A stretch of 64,000 nucleotides of DNA from Gracilibacillus halotolerans (GTDB lineage: Bacteria > Bacillota > Bacilli > Bacillales > Amphibacillaceae). The position numbers and the translations under genes were made by a program. The DNA lies in the NCBI RefSeq assembly GCF_014206945.1, contig NZ_JACHON010000001.1, positions 369,529 to 433,528 on the forward strand, in the 5' to 3' direction. Each line of letters opens with the position of its first letter. Positions within the stretch are counted from its first letter, which is position 1. The notes beneath the pieces are model-generated. The model did not search any database, was not told the origin of the DNA, and saw nothing but the letters and a program-made list of their open reading frames with translations. Below, in pieces: positions 1 to 8,502 of the stretch.

Positions 1-2
1 CA

Positions 3-887
3 CAGAGTGAAGAGTTAACACAATCTTCTAATGAAGTAAGAACTGGATCTGAACAAATATCTATTACTATGGAAGAAATTGCAGCAGGAACAGAATCTCA
101 GGCAAATCATTCAAGTGAGTTATCTGACATGATGACATCATTTGCTGAAGATATCCAAACAACCACTCAATATTCAGAAAGTGCGCAATCAGACACCAAC
201 CAAGTTTTATCGATGACTAATGAAGGAACAACTTTGATGAATACTTCTTTAGAACAGATGGAAAATATTAATCACCTAGTTAAAGATTCTGTAGAAAAAG
301 TTACTAATTTAGAGACACAATCAGTAGAAATAACGAAATTAGTAGAAGTAATTCAAGATATTGCAAATCAAACAAATTTATTAGCTCTCAATGCAGCAAT
401 TGAAGCTGCAAGGGCAGGGGAACAAGGAAAAGGTTTTGCTGTGGTAGCTGATGAGGTGCGAAAACTTGCCGAGCAAGTAAATCTTTCGGTATCTGATATC
501 TCTCTCATTGTTGGAAACATACAGAATGAGATATCGGTCGTCACCGAAGCATTAAATGAAGGATATAAAGAAACAGAGTTAGGGACTCAGCAAATTCAAC
601 AAACAAATCAAAAGTTTGTACAAATTAATGATTTTATTAAACAAGTAGAAAATCGCATTTCAATGATTTCAAAAAACATGATAAACATTTCACAAACAAG
701 CCATCAAATGACTGGTTTCATTCAAGAAATCGCCGCAGTATCAGAAGAAACTGCAGCAGGAATTGAAGAAACGTCTGCTTCAACACAACAAACAACAAGT
801 TCTATGGAAGAAGTAGCAGGAAGTGCAAATGATTTAGCAAAACTATCAGAAGATCTAAATGAACTTGTTCAACGATTTAAGATATAA
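3..887 (+). CDS. methyl-accepting chemotaxis protein, C-terminal part (5' end outside window)
   Basis: The reading frame is open from the first bases of the window, so this is the 3' part of a longer gene. The visible 294 residues are the cytoplasmic signalling domain of a chemoreceptor: long heptad-rich helices and the conserved hairpin tip ([20 protein letters not shown], then [20 protein letters not shown]) that contacts CheA and CheW. The sensor, membrane and HAMP parts must lie upstream, so the ligand is unknown. Gln/Glu pairs in the flanking helices are likely methylation sites for CheR, and a cheR gene lies at 59.9-60.6 kb. The ATG at 69 is an internal methionine, not the start. Confidence 0.95.
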   Translation, partial: QSEELTQSSNEVRTGSEQISITMEEIAAGTESQANHSSELSDMMTSFAEDIQTTTQYSESAQSDTNQVLSMTNEGTTLMNTSLEQMENINHLVKDSVEKVTNLETQSVEITKLVEVIQDIANQTNLLALNAAIEAARAGEQGKGFAVVADEVRKLAEQVNLSVSDISLIVGNIQNEISVVTEALNEGYKETELGTQQIQQTNQKFVQINDFIKQVENRISMISKNMINISQTSHQMTGFIQEIAAVSEETAAGIEETSASTQQTTSSMEEVAGSANDLAKLSEDLNELVQRFKI

Positions 888-1105
888 AATACAATCTCAT
901 AAGTTGGATAATTATTGCTATTCTAGAGGATTAGAATAACACGTTTTAATCAATCCAATCAGGGTATAAAATTAAACATAACAGGGCGTTAACAATGGTT
1001 GCGAGGCTTTTCGTGATAATACAATCAAGAAAATGGAACCTTCTACCAATCCTGTTTATGTTGAAATATGTGTAATAGAACATCATTTAATAAATAAGAT
1101 TATTT

Positions 1106-1135
1106 GGTACTAGCTTTTCCTAGAAAGCTAGTACC
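1106..1135 (+). terminator. stem-loop terminator, probably for the chemoreceptor gene
   Basis: A perfect 12-bp stem (1106-1117 with 1124-1135) around a 6-nt loop is followed by a T-rich run. It lies about 220 bp after the chemoreceptor stop codon, so the transcript would have a long 3' tail. The sequence between (888-1105) holds no gene I can support. Confidence 0.6.
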
Positions 1136-1149
1136 TTTATTATTATATG

Positions 1150-1437
1150 TTTTTGAAAACCCCTAGCTATGCTAGGGGTTCCGGAAAGCTTTCAGCGTGT
1201 GGTAAAAAAATACCTCTCTTCATGGTAAGATAATGTTGGTTTCCCGACCACAAAACTCACACATGAAGGAGGTACGTCCAATGAAGGACAAGAATAGTTT
1301 AGCACACACAACATAGAATTGTAAGTACCATATCGTTTTTGCACCAAAATATAGAAGACAAATAATATATGGAAAATATTGATAGGTGAACGAATTTCAT
1401 AATTCCCAGCCCTTGTGTGGCAAGGGCTTAAAAACAT
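1150..1437 (+). mobile_element. internally deleted IS200/IS605-family element
   Basis: A left-end hairpin (1158-1180, 10-bp stem with a 3-nt loop) and a right-end hairpin (1408-1428, 8-bp stem) bracket a short remnant of a TnpA gene. Subterminal palindromes of this kind are the hallmark of IS200/IS605 elements, whose Y1 transposase recognises single-strand hairpins at the ends. The total length of about 290 bp is too short to encode a working transposase, so it resembles a non-autonomous derivative. The exact ends are approximate because these elements make no target duplication. Confidence 0.75.
1281..1382 (+). pseudogene. IS200-type TnpA N-terminal remnant
   Basis: A ribosome site (GAAGGAGG) precedes ATG at 1281. 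Translation gives MKDKNSLAHTT, an in-frame TAG (1314-1316) where the family has tryptophan, then NCKYHIVFAPKYRRQIIYGK before a second stop at 1380-1382. This matches the N-terminus of IS200 transposases (SLAHTKWNCKYHIVFAPKYRR). The catalytic HUH and tyrosine parts are missing, so the gene is dead by both a nonsense mutation and an internal deletion. Confidence 0.85.
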
Positions 1438-1439
1438 AA

Positions 1440-1519
1440 AAAAGGAAGCACCTCCCCAAATCTTGTATAATGAGTTTTAACCACAAAACCATAAAAAGAC
1501 AGAAGGAGTGCTCCCTTTG
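1440..1519. repeat. imperfect inverted repeat at the 5' end of the transposase fragment
   Basis: The sequence near 1441-1456 (AAAGGAAGCACCTCC) is nearly the reverse complement of the sequence near 1504-1518 (GGAGTGCTCCCTTT). The pair flanks the presumed promoter and leader of the transposase fragment. IS elements often carry such a structure to shield their transposase from outside transcription or translation. It begins immediately after the IS200-derived element. Confidence 0.45.
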
Positions 1520-1621
1520 ACCATTATACGACAACCAAGTTTATTTGGCATCCGTGAATTATATAAGATGGAGCCTACCCATCGCCCGGAAAACGTTCAA
1601 AAGTACATTTCGACCTCGTAA
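1517..1621 (+). pseudogene. 5' fragment of a second transposase gene
   Basis: After an AGAAGGAG ribosome site, a TTG start opens a 34-codon frame whose first residues are LTIIRQPSLFGIRELYKMEP. I believe this resembles the N-terminus of a DDE transposase common in Bacillaceae, but I cannot name the IS family with certainty. The frame stops at 1619-1621 and the following bases to about 1790 give no continuation that I recognise, so only a stub remains. Confidence 0.5.
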
Positions 1622-1949
1622 CGCTTGTTTATAATACTTCAAAGCTGGCTGCGGATCGGAGAATGCACAATTAAATCAGCAACAAACTGCACGATTTCTG
1701 TTTTTAAAAATACAATTTAGAAATTCTGTATGTCTCTGTATTTTTAAAAAGAGCAATTATGAAATTGACTCATATGAATACTTAATTCAATAAGTAAATT
1801 AAACTCATATAATTTTATATTCTTACAATATTATGTCCTTTTTGATTATGTCCTTTTTGGGAAAGGGGCATTTTTCACTTAAGATATTTGTTAAGATGGT
1901 CTACACTAGTAGAATAGAGTGTTAATAGATGATAAGGAAGGAAAGGAAA
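1622..1949. other. AT-rich intergenic stretch with a 15-bp tandem duplication
   Basis: No gene is supported here. The only visible structure is an exact tandem duplication of a 15-base unit (ATTATGTCCTTTTTG) at 1830-1844 and 1845-1859, about 90 bp before the YhgE-like gene. The promoter of that gene should lie in this stretch; I do not see a convincing -35/-10 pair. Confidence 0.5.
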
Positions 1950-4088
1950 ATGATGAAGAACATATTTCATATATACAAATTAGATGTAAAAAGTATCGTC
2001 ACGAATGTCATGTCACTCGTATTAATTGGTGGGCTTATATTTCTACCATCGTTATATGCATGGTTAAATATTAAAGCCTCATGGGACCCGTATGCACAGA
2101 CAAATCAAATTCCAATAGGGTTCGTTAATGAAGATGAAGGTGCAAATATTCGTGGAGAAGATATAGATGTCGGACAAGATTTGGAAGATTATTTAAAAGA
2201 AGATAATAATTTTAATTGGCAATTCGTTAATCGAACGGAAGGAATAGAAGAGCTTGAATATGGAACTTTTTATGCAATGATTGTCGTACCCAAAGATTTT
2301 TCTGAAACATTAGGTTCTGTCATTCAATCAGAGCCCAAAAAAGCGACGATGGAATATTTTGTGAATGAAAAAATAAACGCTATTGCACCGAAAATAACAG
2401 ATAAAGGTGCTTCTGTTATTGTAGAGGAATTGAGTAGTGAATTTATTAGTACAGTTAATGGTGTTATTTTTGAAATGTTTAATGAAATCGGTTTGGAATT
2501 AGAAGAATCGATGCCAGACATTGAGCAGTTTGAGGAATATGTATTCACATTAGAAAAAGAATTACCGAATATCCATGAAAAACTCGTTGACATGGATGAT
2601 CAATTAACGAAGGCGAGTAAGATGATTGAAATCGCAACAAACAAAATCCCAGAAGCGAAAGAAGTAATGCAAAAAGGCCTAAACGCGATACATAAAACAG
2701 ATACCTTTTTACAAAAAGTAGAAAGTGAAATTAAAGCTATCTCACCAGCCTTAAAAGAAGAAGTAAAAGAAATTGAAACTGTTTTTACAGATGTAGAAAC
2801 GAAAAGAAATGAAATAGAAAAGGCGATTGTAGCCGAAAAGGATGCTATTGACATAGAAGCAATCGAAAAAGAACTACCAGAAATGGCTGTGCAAATCGAT
2901 GAAATGATTGTTTCTTTGCAAAAGATACAAGATGAATTAACAGAACCGAACAATCAAATCGAGGAATTAATAAACAACTTGCAAATGATAAAAGAGGATA
3001 TCAATCATGTCGAAAGTAAAACAGTAGATATAAAAGCATTTATCGAACAGCATGAACAATTTTATCAAGATCTACAGGATAATATTAATGTCGTCACAGA
3101 AATTGATTTACAAAAATTTGTGCAACAATATGAGGAAGAAATCGAGCCGAATATGTTAGCAGAAATCCACAAAGGACAACAAACAGTACAACAAGCGAAG
3201 GATAAGTTAACAGAAATAAATGATACAGTTCCTGAAATTGAAGCGATGTTAGGAAATACGGAGACGAAAATCTCAGAGGGGCAAGAGGCATTAGATAAAT
3301 TATTTGCATCATATCCACAAATCCAAGATCGTGTGAACAGCCTTGCTGATACGATTCGTAAAGTACAAGATGAAACAGATATAAAAGAAATTGTTGAATT
3401 ACTTTTAAATGATTCGGAAAAAGAAAAAGGATTTTTCGCAGAGCCTGTCGTTTTAAATAGAAATGAAGTATTCCCGGTTCCTAATTATGGAACAGGAATG
3501 ACGCCATTTTATACAGTGCTTTCTTTATGGGTTGGTGGGTTATTGCTGATTTCCTTACTTTCACCGAACGTACCAGAAACAGCATTAAATTCGAAAATAA
3601 CATATACAGGAAGATTACTCACATTTATATCGATTGGGTTATTACAAACATTGATTGTGACGATGGGTGATATGTTCATCATTGGTGTAGATGTAAGTCA
3701 TCCAATTTGGTTCGTCATATTTGGTTTACTTATTAGCTTTGTGTTTATGTCCATCGTTTATACAGCAGTTGCCATCTTAGGAGATATCGGTAAGGCGGTA
3801 GCTATTATTTTACTCGTCTTACAAATTGCGAGTTCTGGCGGTACATATCCAGTCGTACTTCTTCCAGAATTTTTCCAGTCGGTAAATCCATTTTTACCTT
3901 TTACATATGGTGTCGATTTAATGCGTGAAGCGGTTGGTGGCATCATTTGGAGGAGAGCATTGACAGACATCGTATTTCTTATTGGGTTTGCTACCATCTC
4001 GATTTCAGCTGGTGTATTTTTAAAAGGACCAGTACAAGCAAAAATGACAAAAGTGGTTAAATCAAAAGGTGGTAGGCTGTTTCACTAA
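1950..4088 (+). CDS. YhgE/Pip family ABC-2-like membrane protein
   Basis: This is a 712-residue membrane protein of the YhgE/Pip family, which resembles ABC-2 type exporter permeases and includes a phage-receptor protein of lactococci. The order is one N-terminal membrane helix (about residues 18-38, with SLYAWLNI after it), an extracytoplasmic domain with KDFS, a long coiled-coil of Glu/Lys heptads (about 180-500), and about five C-terminal helices that include GGTYPVVLLPEFFQ. An in-frame ATG at 1929 exists, but the AAGGAAAGG run fits ATG 1950 or 1953 better. It stands alone with no ATPase neighbour. The substrate cannot be inferred. Confidence 0.85.
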   Translation: MMKNIFHIYKLDVKSIVTNVMSLVLIGGLIFLPSLYAWLNIKASWDPYAQTNQIPIGFVNEDEGANIRGEDIDVGQDLEDYLKEDNNFNWQFVNRTEGIEELEYGTFYAMIVVPKDFSETLGSVIQSEPKKATMEYFVNEKINAIAPKITDKGASVIVEELSSEFISTVNGVIFEMFNEIGLELEESMPDIEQFEEYVFTLEKELPNIHEKLVDMDDQLTKASKMIEIATNKIPEAKEVMQKGLNAIHKTDTFLQKVESEIKAISPALKEEVKEIETVFTDVETKRNEIEKAIVAEKDAIDIEAIEKELPEMAVQIDEMIVSLQKIQDELTEPNNQIEELINNLQMIKEDINHVESKTVDIKAFIEQHEQFYQDLQDNINVVTEIDLQKFVQQYEEEIEPNMLAEIHKGQQTVQQAKDKLTEINDTVPEIEAMLGNTETKISEGQEALDKLFASYPQIQDRVNSLADTIRKVQDETDIKEIVELLLNDSEKEKGFFAEPVVLNRNEVFPVPNYGTGMTPFYTVLSLWVGGLLLISLLSPNVPETALNSKITYTGRLLTFISIGLLQTLIVTMGDMFIIGVDVSHPIWFVIFGLLISFVFMSIVYTAVAILGDIGKAVAIILLVLQIASSGGTYPVVLLPEFFQSVNPFLPFTYGVDLMREAVGGIIWRRALTDIVFLIGFATISISAGVFLKGPVQAKMTKVVKSKGGRLFH

Positions 4089-4094
4089 ATAGGG

Positions 4095-4206
4095 CGAGTT
4101 TGGAATGAAATAGTTAGGTTAGAGCACGAATAATCAATTGGTGTAACAATAAATGAGCCGGTTATTCTTGTTACTAAGTGTATGACTAACTTTTATTCCA
4201 ACCTCG
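4095..4206. repeat. branched palindromic element downstream of the YhgE-like gene
   Basis: An outer imperfect stem pairs 4095-4117 with 4186-4206, and an inner stem pairs 4143-4152 with 4162-4174. Together they could fold into a multi-armed structure of about 112 nt. It could end yhgE transcription or be a small dispersed repeat. The rest of 4207-4373 is AT-rich and shows nothing recognisable. Confidence 0.5.
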
Positions 4207-4323
4207 TTTCTTTATGTAGGGCTACAAGGCTATTACAGAAATGATGAACAGTTATCAATAATTCATTCAATGAATTATATGATCAGGACTTGAGAGGAAA
4301 AAATCTTGTTCTAATAATAATTA

Positions 4324-4359
<36 letters not shown>

Positions 4360-4373
4360 ATCGAAATATATAA

Positions 4374-4410
4374 TCACTATCTCAAATTTAAAGTAAACTT
4401 GAGATAGTGA
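4374..4410 (-). terminator. stem-loop downstream of the FAD/Rieske oxidoreductase gene
   Basis: A perfect 12-bp stem (4374-4385 with 4399-4410) lies just after the stop codon on the minus strand. The following T-run is weak, so this may be an inefficient terminator. Confidence 0.5.
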
Positions 4411-4423
4411 GATAAAATGAAAA

Positions 4424-5923
4424 TTAAATATCCATTTTCTTTAATGGTTCGATTGCTGGACCTTCTAAAACATCTCCGTCTTTATTGAATCTAGATCCAT
4501 GACATGGACAATCCCATGATTTTTCTGCGTTATTCCAATTCACTTCACAACCAAGGTGTGTACATGTCGTATCAACTGCATGTAATTTTTCGTTTTCATC
4601 TTTATATACACATACAATATTTATATCGTCACGGATCTTTGTAGCTTCCCCAGGTTTCAATTCAGACAACGTTTCGTCACCAGTTCTTATTTTCCCAGTT
4701 ACGAAATCCTTTGTTACCTTACCGGTATTTTTCATAAATTCTTTCACACCCGGGTCACCGTTGAATCTTGTCGGTTTGAACAAATCTTTGTATGGACTAT
4801 GATTATCTATTATTAAATCAGTAATTAACTTTGCTGCTACTGTACTATTTGTCATTCCCCATTTACGGTAACCTGTAGCAACATAGATTTCTTCCTTCTC
4901 TTTCACTTTACCTATATATGGAATTTTATCTAATGTAGTATAATCTTGTGCTGACCATTTGTACTGCCACTCTTTGACAGGAAGTGTTTCTTCTGCAAAA
5001 GCGGTCAATTTCTCAAAAGGATTAAGAGTATCCTTATATTTCCCTGTATCATGGCTTTCTCCACCAAATATCCAAACCTTTTTATCTGTTTCTGAAAAGG
5101 ATCTTAATGAATGCTTGGATTTATCTATACTTAAGTACATACCACTAGGATAGTCTTCGTCTGAAGTGAAAGCAGTAACATAAGATCGACTAGGGTACAT
5201 TTTTGTACTAAACATTTTCATTGGATCGTATATCGGAAAATGAGTAGCAACAACAACATGATCACATTTTATATCATATTTCTTCGTTTTAACTGTTAGT
5301 TGTGGTTCATTTTTAATATCAACTGCTAGTGTATGTTCATAAATAGGTACATTCATTTTCTGTAATGCAGTGATAAGTGCATGGACATATAATAGAGGGT
5401 GAAATTGTGCTTGTTCTGGCAATGAAATGCCTGAAAGAATTGGTATTTTATTAAATGGAAGCTCATGAATGCTTGTAACATCTATTCCTATCTTGTGGTA
5501 TGCTTCCAATTCTTTCTCAAGCTTTTTTACATTATCTTCTTCATTTGTATAAAGAATCGCATCCTGAACTTCATATGAGCAATCAATTGATTCCTTCTTG
5601 ATAATTTTTTTGACTTCTTCCATTGCATCATACTGACTTTTTACATAAAGGTGTGTATTTTCTATACCAAAGTGGTTAATTAATTCATCATACACTAATC
5701 CGTGTTGTACAGTAAGTTTTGCTGTAGTATGACCTGTGGTACTCCTTGCAATCATATCTTTGTCTAACAGAATTACATTTACACCTTTTTTAGCTAACAA
5801 ATAGGCAGCAGTAACACCTGTGATACCTGCTCCTATTACTACTACTTCTGTCCTAGTATCCTCCCTGAGTGAAGGGAAATTAAATGTAGTTGCATTTTCA
5901 GTCCATATTGGGGAATGTTCCAT
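4424..5923 (-). CDS. FAD-dependent oxidoreductase with C-terminal Rieske [2Fe-2S] domain (YhfW-like)
   Basis: The 499-residue protein starts with a DAO-type FAD fold: the dinucleotide motif GAGITGVTAAYLLAKKG is at about residues 32-48 and STTGHTTAKLT follows. A Rieske domain occupies the last 80 residues with CTHLGC and CPCHGS, which supply two Cys and two His ligands. This arrangement matches B. subtilis YhfW. The natural substrate of this family is not established to my knowledge; amine or amino-acid oxidation is only an inference from the FAD fold. It has a good AAAGGAG ribosome site and appears to be a single-gene unit between two terminators. Confidence 0.88.
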   Translation of the reverse strand: MEHSPIWTENATTFNFPSLREDTRTEVVVIGAGITGVTAAYLLAKKGVNVILLDKDMIARSTTGHTTAKLTVQHGLVYDELINHFGIENTHLYVKSQYDAMEEVKKIIKKESIDCSYEVQDAILYTNEEDNVKKLEKELEAYHKIGIDVTSIHELPFNKIPILSGISLPEQAQFHPLLYVHALITALQKMNVPIYEHTLAVDIKNEPQLTVKTKKYDIKCDHVVVATHFPIYDPMKMFSTKMYPSRSYVTAFTSDEDYPSGMYLSIDKSKHSLRSFSETDKKVWIFGGESHDTGKYKDTLNPFEKLTAFAEETLPVKEWQYKWSAQDYTTLDKIPYIGKVKEKEEIYVATGYRKWGMTNSTVAAKLITDLIIDNHSPYKDLFKPTRFNGDPGVKEFMKNTGKVTKDFVTGKIRTGDETLSELKPGEATKIRDDINIVCVYKDENEKLHAVDTTCTHLGCEVNWNNAEKSWDCPCHGSRFNKDGDVLEGPAIEPLKKMDI

Positions 5924-5990
5924 GACAATTCTCCTTTATTAGTTATTGTCAATATGATTCCCAATTTATGCTCTTTATTAAACATATAAA

Positions 5991-6038
5991 AAAACAAAGC
6001 AACTAGGGGAATAACAATCCACCTATACGCTTTGTTTT
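5991..6038 (-). terminator. terminator after mntR
   Basis: A 10-bp stem (5991-6000 with 6029-6038) is followed on the minus strand by a run of T. It lies 16-63 bp after the mntR stop codon and separates mntR from the oxidoreductase gene. Confidence 0.75.
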
Positions 6039-6053
6039 CTATTAATAAGTAAT

Positions 6054-6482
6054 TTAACTGTCCTGCTTACTCATTTCTTGACGATATTTTAAATAAGAAG
6101 CCTTAATGCCAGGATTCTCTTCAAAGAATTTTACAAGGCTAGCAATACTAAGTGCCATTTCTTCACCAATATGATGCTCTAATCCTTCTATTTCATTGTA
6201 AATATTGTCTGACTTTATTTCGAGTACTCGAAAGAACTCCTCTAATATATGATGCTTGTATGCAATATCTTTAGCTATTTTAATCCCTTTTGGGGTAAGT
6301 ATGAACCCACGATATTTTTCATAGACACCGAGACCTTTTTCGTCTAACTTTTGCATCATTTTTGTAACGGAGGAAGGTAAAACATCTAGTGAGGAGGCAA
6401 CGTCTGTTGCTCGTGCATATCCTTTTTGTTCGAATATTAAATAGATTTTCTCTAGGTAATCTTCCATACTAGGTGTAGGCAA
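6054..6482 (-). CDS. mntR: manganese-responsive transcriptional regulator MntR
   Basis: The product is 142 residues, the same length as B. subtilis MntR, a DtxR-family homodimer that represses Mn(II) uptake genes when Mn is bound. An N-terminal winged helix (PSSVTKMMQKLDEKG) is followed by the metal-binding dimer domain. All six known Mn ligands are present at the B. subtilis positions: D8, E11, H77, E99, E102 and H103. Translation starts at TTG, six bases after GGGAGGG. It lies directly downstream of the Mn importer genes but behind a stem-loop, so it may be expressed at a different level from them. Confidence 0.95.
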   Translation of the reverse strand: MPTPSMEDYLEKIYLIFEQKGYARATDVASSLDVLPSSVTKMMQKLDEKGLGVYEKYRGFILTPKGIKIAKDIAYKHHILEEFFRVLEIKSDNIYNEIEGLEHHIGEEMALSIASLVKFFEENPGIKASYLKYRQEMSKQDS

Positions 6483-6629
6483 ATGATTCCCTCCCTTTAA
6501 CTTTGATATCTATTATATCTCAATTCAGCTTTTTATCCAATCTTCTCCTATACATACCTTTTTAATCTTTTCTAAACGTTAAGAAAATTGGAGCATCTTG
6601 TCTCATACAATAGCTAAAAATAAAAGACA

Positions 6630-6647
6630 GAGACTGTTTAATGTCTC
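6630..6647 (-). terminator. stem-loop between mntA and mntR
   Basis: A short GAGAC/GTCTC stem is followed on the minus strand by a T-rich run, just after the mntA stop codon. It would end or reduce transcription from the transporter operon before it reaches mntR. Confidence 0.55.
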
Positions 6648-6668
6648 CGCCCTTCATCCTTTATAAAA

Positions 6669-7631
6669 TTATTCTGTTAAACCATTATATATGGTTTCAA
6701 TATTCCATTCCATCATTTTTAAATACGTATCGCCATCTTCTCCTGGTTTACCTAATGAATCCGTAAACACTTCTCCCTTAATATCAGCTCCTGATTCATT
6801 TGCAACCATTTCCATACTTCGAGGATCGATACTAGTTTCTACAAATAACGCCTCTAGTCCATTTTCTTTAATAATATCTACAATTCTAGTAACTTGTTCC
6901 GGAGTACCTTGATTCTCCTGATTTATTTCCCAAATATACTCAGCATCAATTCCATATGCGTTACTAAAATATTTAAAGGCACCCTCACTCGTCACTAAAA
7001 CATTTTTACCGTCTGGCAGATTACTAAATTGATCAATCGCTTTTTCGTGTAGTTCTTCGAGTTCTGCTATATAGGATTCAGTATTTTCGCGATAAATCTC
7101 TTCATTATCTGGATCGATGGAAATGAAAGCATCCCTAGCATTTTCAGCATATTTGATTCCATTTTGTATATCTAACCAAGCGTGAGGGTCTTCTTCTCCT
7201 TCATTACCTTCCGTTGTTAAATACATTGGTTCCACACCTTCACTTACTCGGAAAACAGGAGCATTATCACCAGTTTTACCTGCTGTCTCGACTAAGTTAT
7301 CAAACCATGAGTTTCCAGCTTCTAAATTCAATCCATTATAAAAAATAGCGTCCGCATCTGTTGATTTTTGCACATCTTCAGGGAGTGGTTCATATTCATG
7401 TGGATTCGAACCGATAGGAGCCAAGCTATGAATCTCAACATGTTCTCCCCCAACGTTTTTTACAATATCATAGATAATCGAATACGTCGTTACTACAAGT
7501 AAAGTATCCTCTGAATCGTTTGTTCCTTTTGCTTCTGCTTTACTACTGCTATTATCGTTGTCGGCACATCCAACTAACAATAATAAGGTGGATATAATCC
7601 CTAAAAAAATAAAGAAACCTCTTTTTTTCAT
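6669..7631 (-). CDS. mntA: manganese ABC transporter, substrate-binding lipoprotein
   Basis: This is a 320-residue cluster-9 (ZnuA/PsaA-type) binding protein. A lipoprotein signal ends in LLVGC, with the acylated cysteine at residue 22. Typical metal ligands are visible as His in GSNPHEYEP and DPHAWLD, plus later Glu and Asp residues (FVETSIDPRS). There is no long His-rich loop of the zinc-specific ZnuA type, and the neighbouring mntR supports Mn as substrate. It is the third gene of the operon, four bases after the permease. The symbol follows the B. subtilis convention, in which mntA is the binding protein. Confidence 0.9.
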   Translation of the reverse strand: MKKRGFFIFLGIISTLLLLVGCADNDNSSSKAEAKGTNDSEDTLLVVTTYSIIYDIVKNVGGEHVEIHSLAPIGSNPHEYEPLPEDVQKSTDADAIFYNGLNLEAGNSWFDNLVETAGKTGDNAPVFRVSEGVEPMYLTTEGNEGEEDPHAWLDIQNGIKYAENARDAFISIDPDNEEIYRENTESYIAELEELHEKAIDQFSNLPDGKNVLVTSEGAFKYFSNAYGIDAEYIWEINQENQGTPEQVTRIVDIIKENGLEALFVETSIDPRSMEMVANESGADIKGEVFTDSLGKPGEDGDTYLKMMEWNIETIYNGLTE

Positions 7632-7635
7632 CCTA

Positions 7636-8502
7636 TTACATCTCCTTTTTAATAGATATTGAATTTGCTTTAGAACGAAAGCTTCTCCAAAGTAATCCGT
7701 GTTTAGGTGATAAGAAAAACGCTAAAAGAAATATCGCCGTCGCTACTACTACAATGGCAGCTCCCGATGCTAAATTATAAATAAAACTAAAATACAAACC
7801 AATAATAGACGAACAAGCGCCAATAATTGCTGATAAAGTAATCATGGTCGATAAGCGATCTGTTATTAAGTATGCTGTAGCTGCTGGTGTAATAAGCATT
7901 GCAACTACGAGCACAATACCGACTGTTTGCAAGGATGCTACCGTGGCCATAGTGAGTAAAGTCATTAATATATAATGAATTAAATTCTTAGGAAGTCCAT
8001 ATGCCATGGCGATTGTCGGGTCAAATGATGTGAGTAATAATTCTTTATATAAGAAGTAAATGGCACCAATAACAATGACACCAACAATTAGTGTAATCCA
8101 CATATCCGTTGTTCGTACTGCTAATACATTACCAAACAAGATATGATAAAGATCCGTACTGCTTTTTAATAATGTAATGAGGATTATCCCCAAAGCAAAT
8201 GCTGCCGTAAACATAATTCCAATGGAAGTATCGTGTTTAATTCTACTGTTCTGACTTATAAAACCAATTCCTATAGCGGTTAATAAACCCGTAAATATAG
8301 CGCCAAAAAAGAAATTAATTCCTAGCATGTATGAGATTGCGACACCTGGTAATACAGCGTGTGAGATGGCGTCGCCCATTAGAGACATTCCTCTTAGAAT
8401 GATAAAACTCCCAACTATCCCACAGATAATTCCAACCATTATAGAAGTAAGTAAAGCTTTTTGAAGAAAATTGTATTCAAGTAAAGCATCTAAAAATTCC
8501 AT
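7636..8502 (-). CDS. mntC: manganese ABC transporter, permease
   Basis: A 288-residue ABC-3 family membrane protein with about eight hydrophobic helices, including the conserved stretch GDAISHAVLPGVAISY near residues 40-56. It would form the membrane channel of the Mn importer as a homodimer. Its ATG overlaps the last base of the ATPase gene, which indicates translational coupling. Only one permease gene is present, whereas B. subtilis has two (mntC and mntD). Confidence 0.9.
   Translation of the reverse strand: MEFLDALLEYNFLQKALLTSIMVGIICGIVGSFIILRGMSLMGDAISHAVLPGVAISYMLGINFFFGAIFTGLLTAIGIGFISQNSRIKHDTSIGIMFTAAFALGIILITLLKSSTDLYHILFGNVLAVRTTDMWITLIVGVIVIGAIYFLYKELLLTSFDPTIAMAYGLPKNLIHYILMTLLTMATVASLQTVGIVLVVAMLITPAATAYLITDRLSTMITLSAIIGACSSIIGLYFSFIYNLASGAAIVVVATAIFLLAFFLSPKHGLLWRSFRSKANSISIKKEM

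Noticed and set aside
1192-1437. Minus-strand open frame of 81 codons over the IS200 remnant
   Set aside because: It is antisense to the transposase remnant and end hairpins, has no ribosome site, and is explained by the element on the plus strand.
2324-2953. Two minus-strand open frames inside yhgE
   Set aside because: They are mirror images of the coiled-coil codon pattern of the plus-strand gene and have no ribosome sites.
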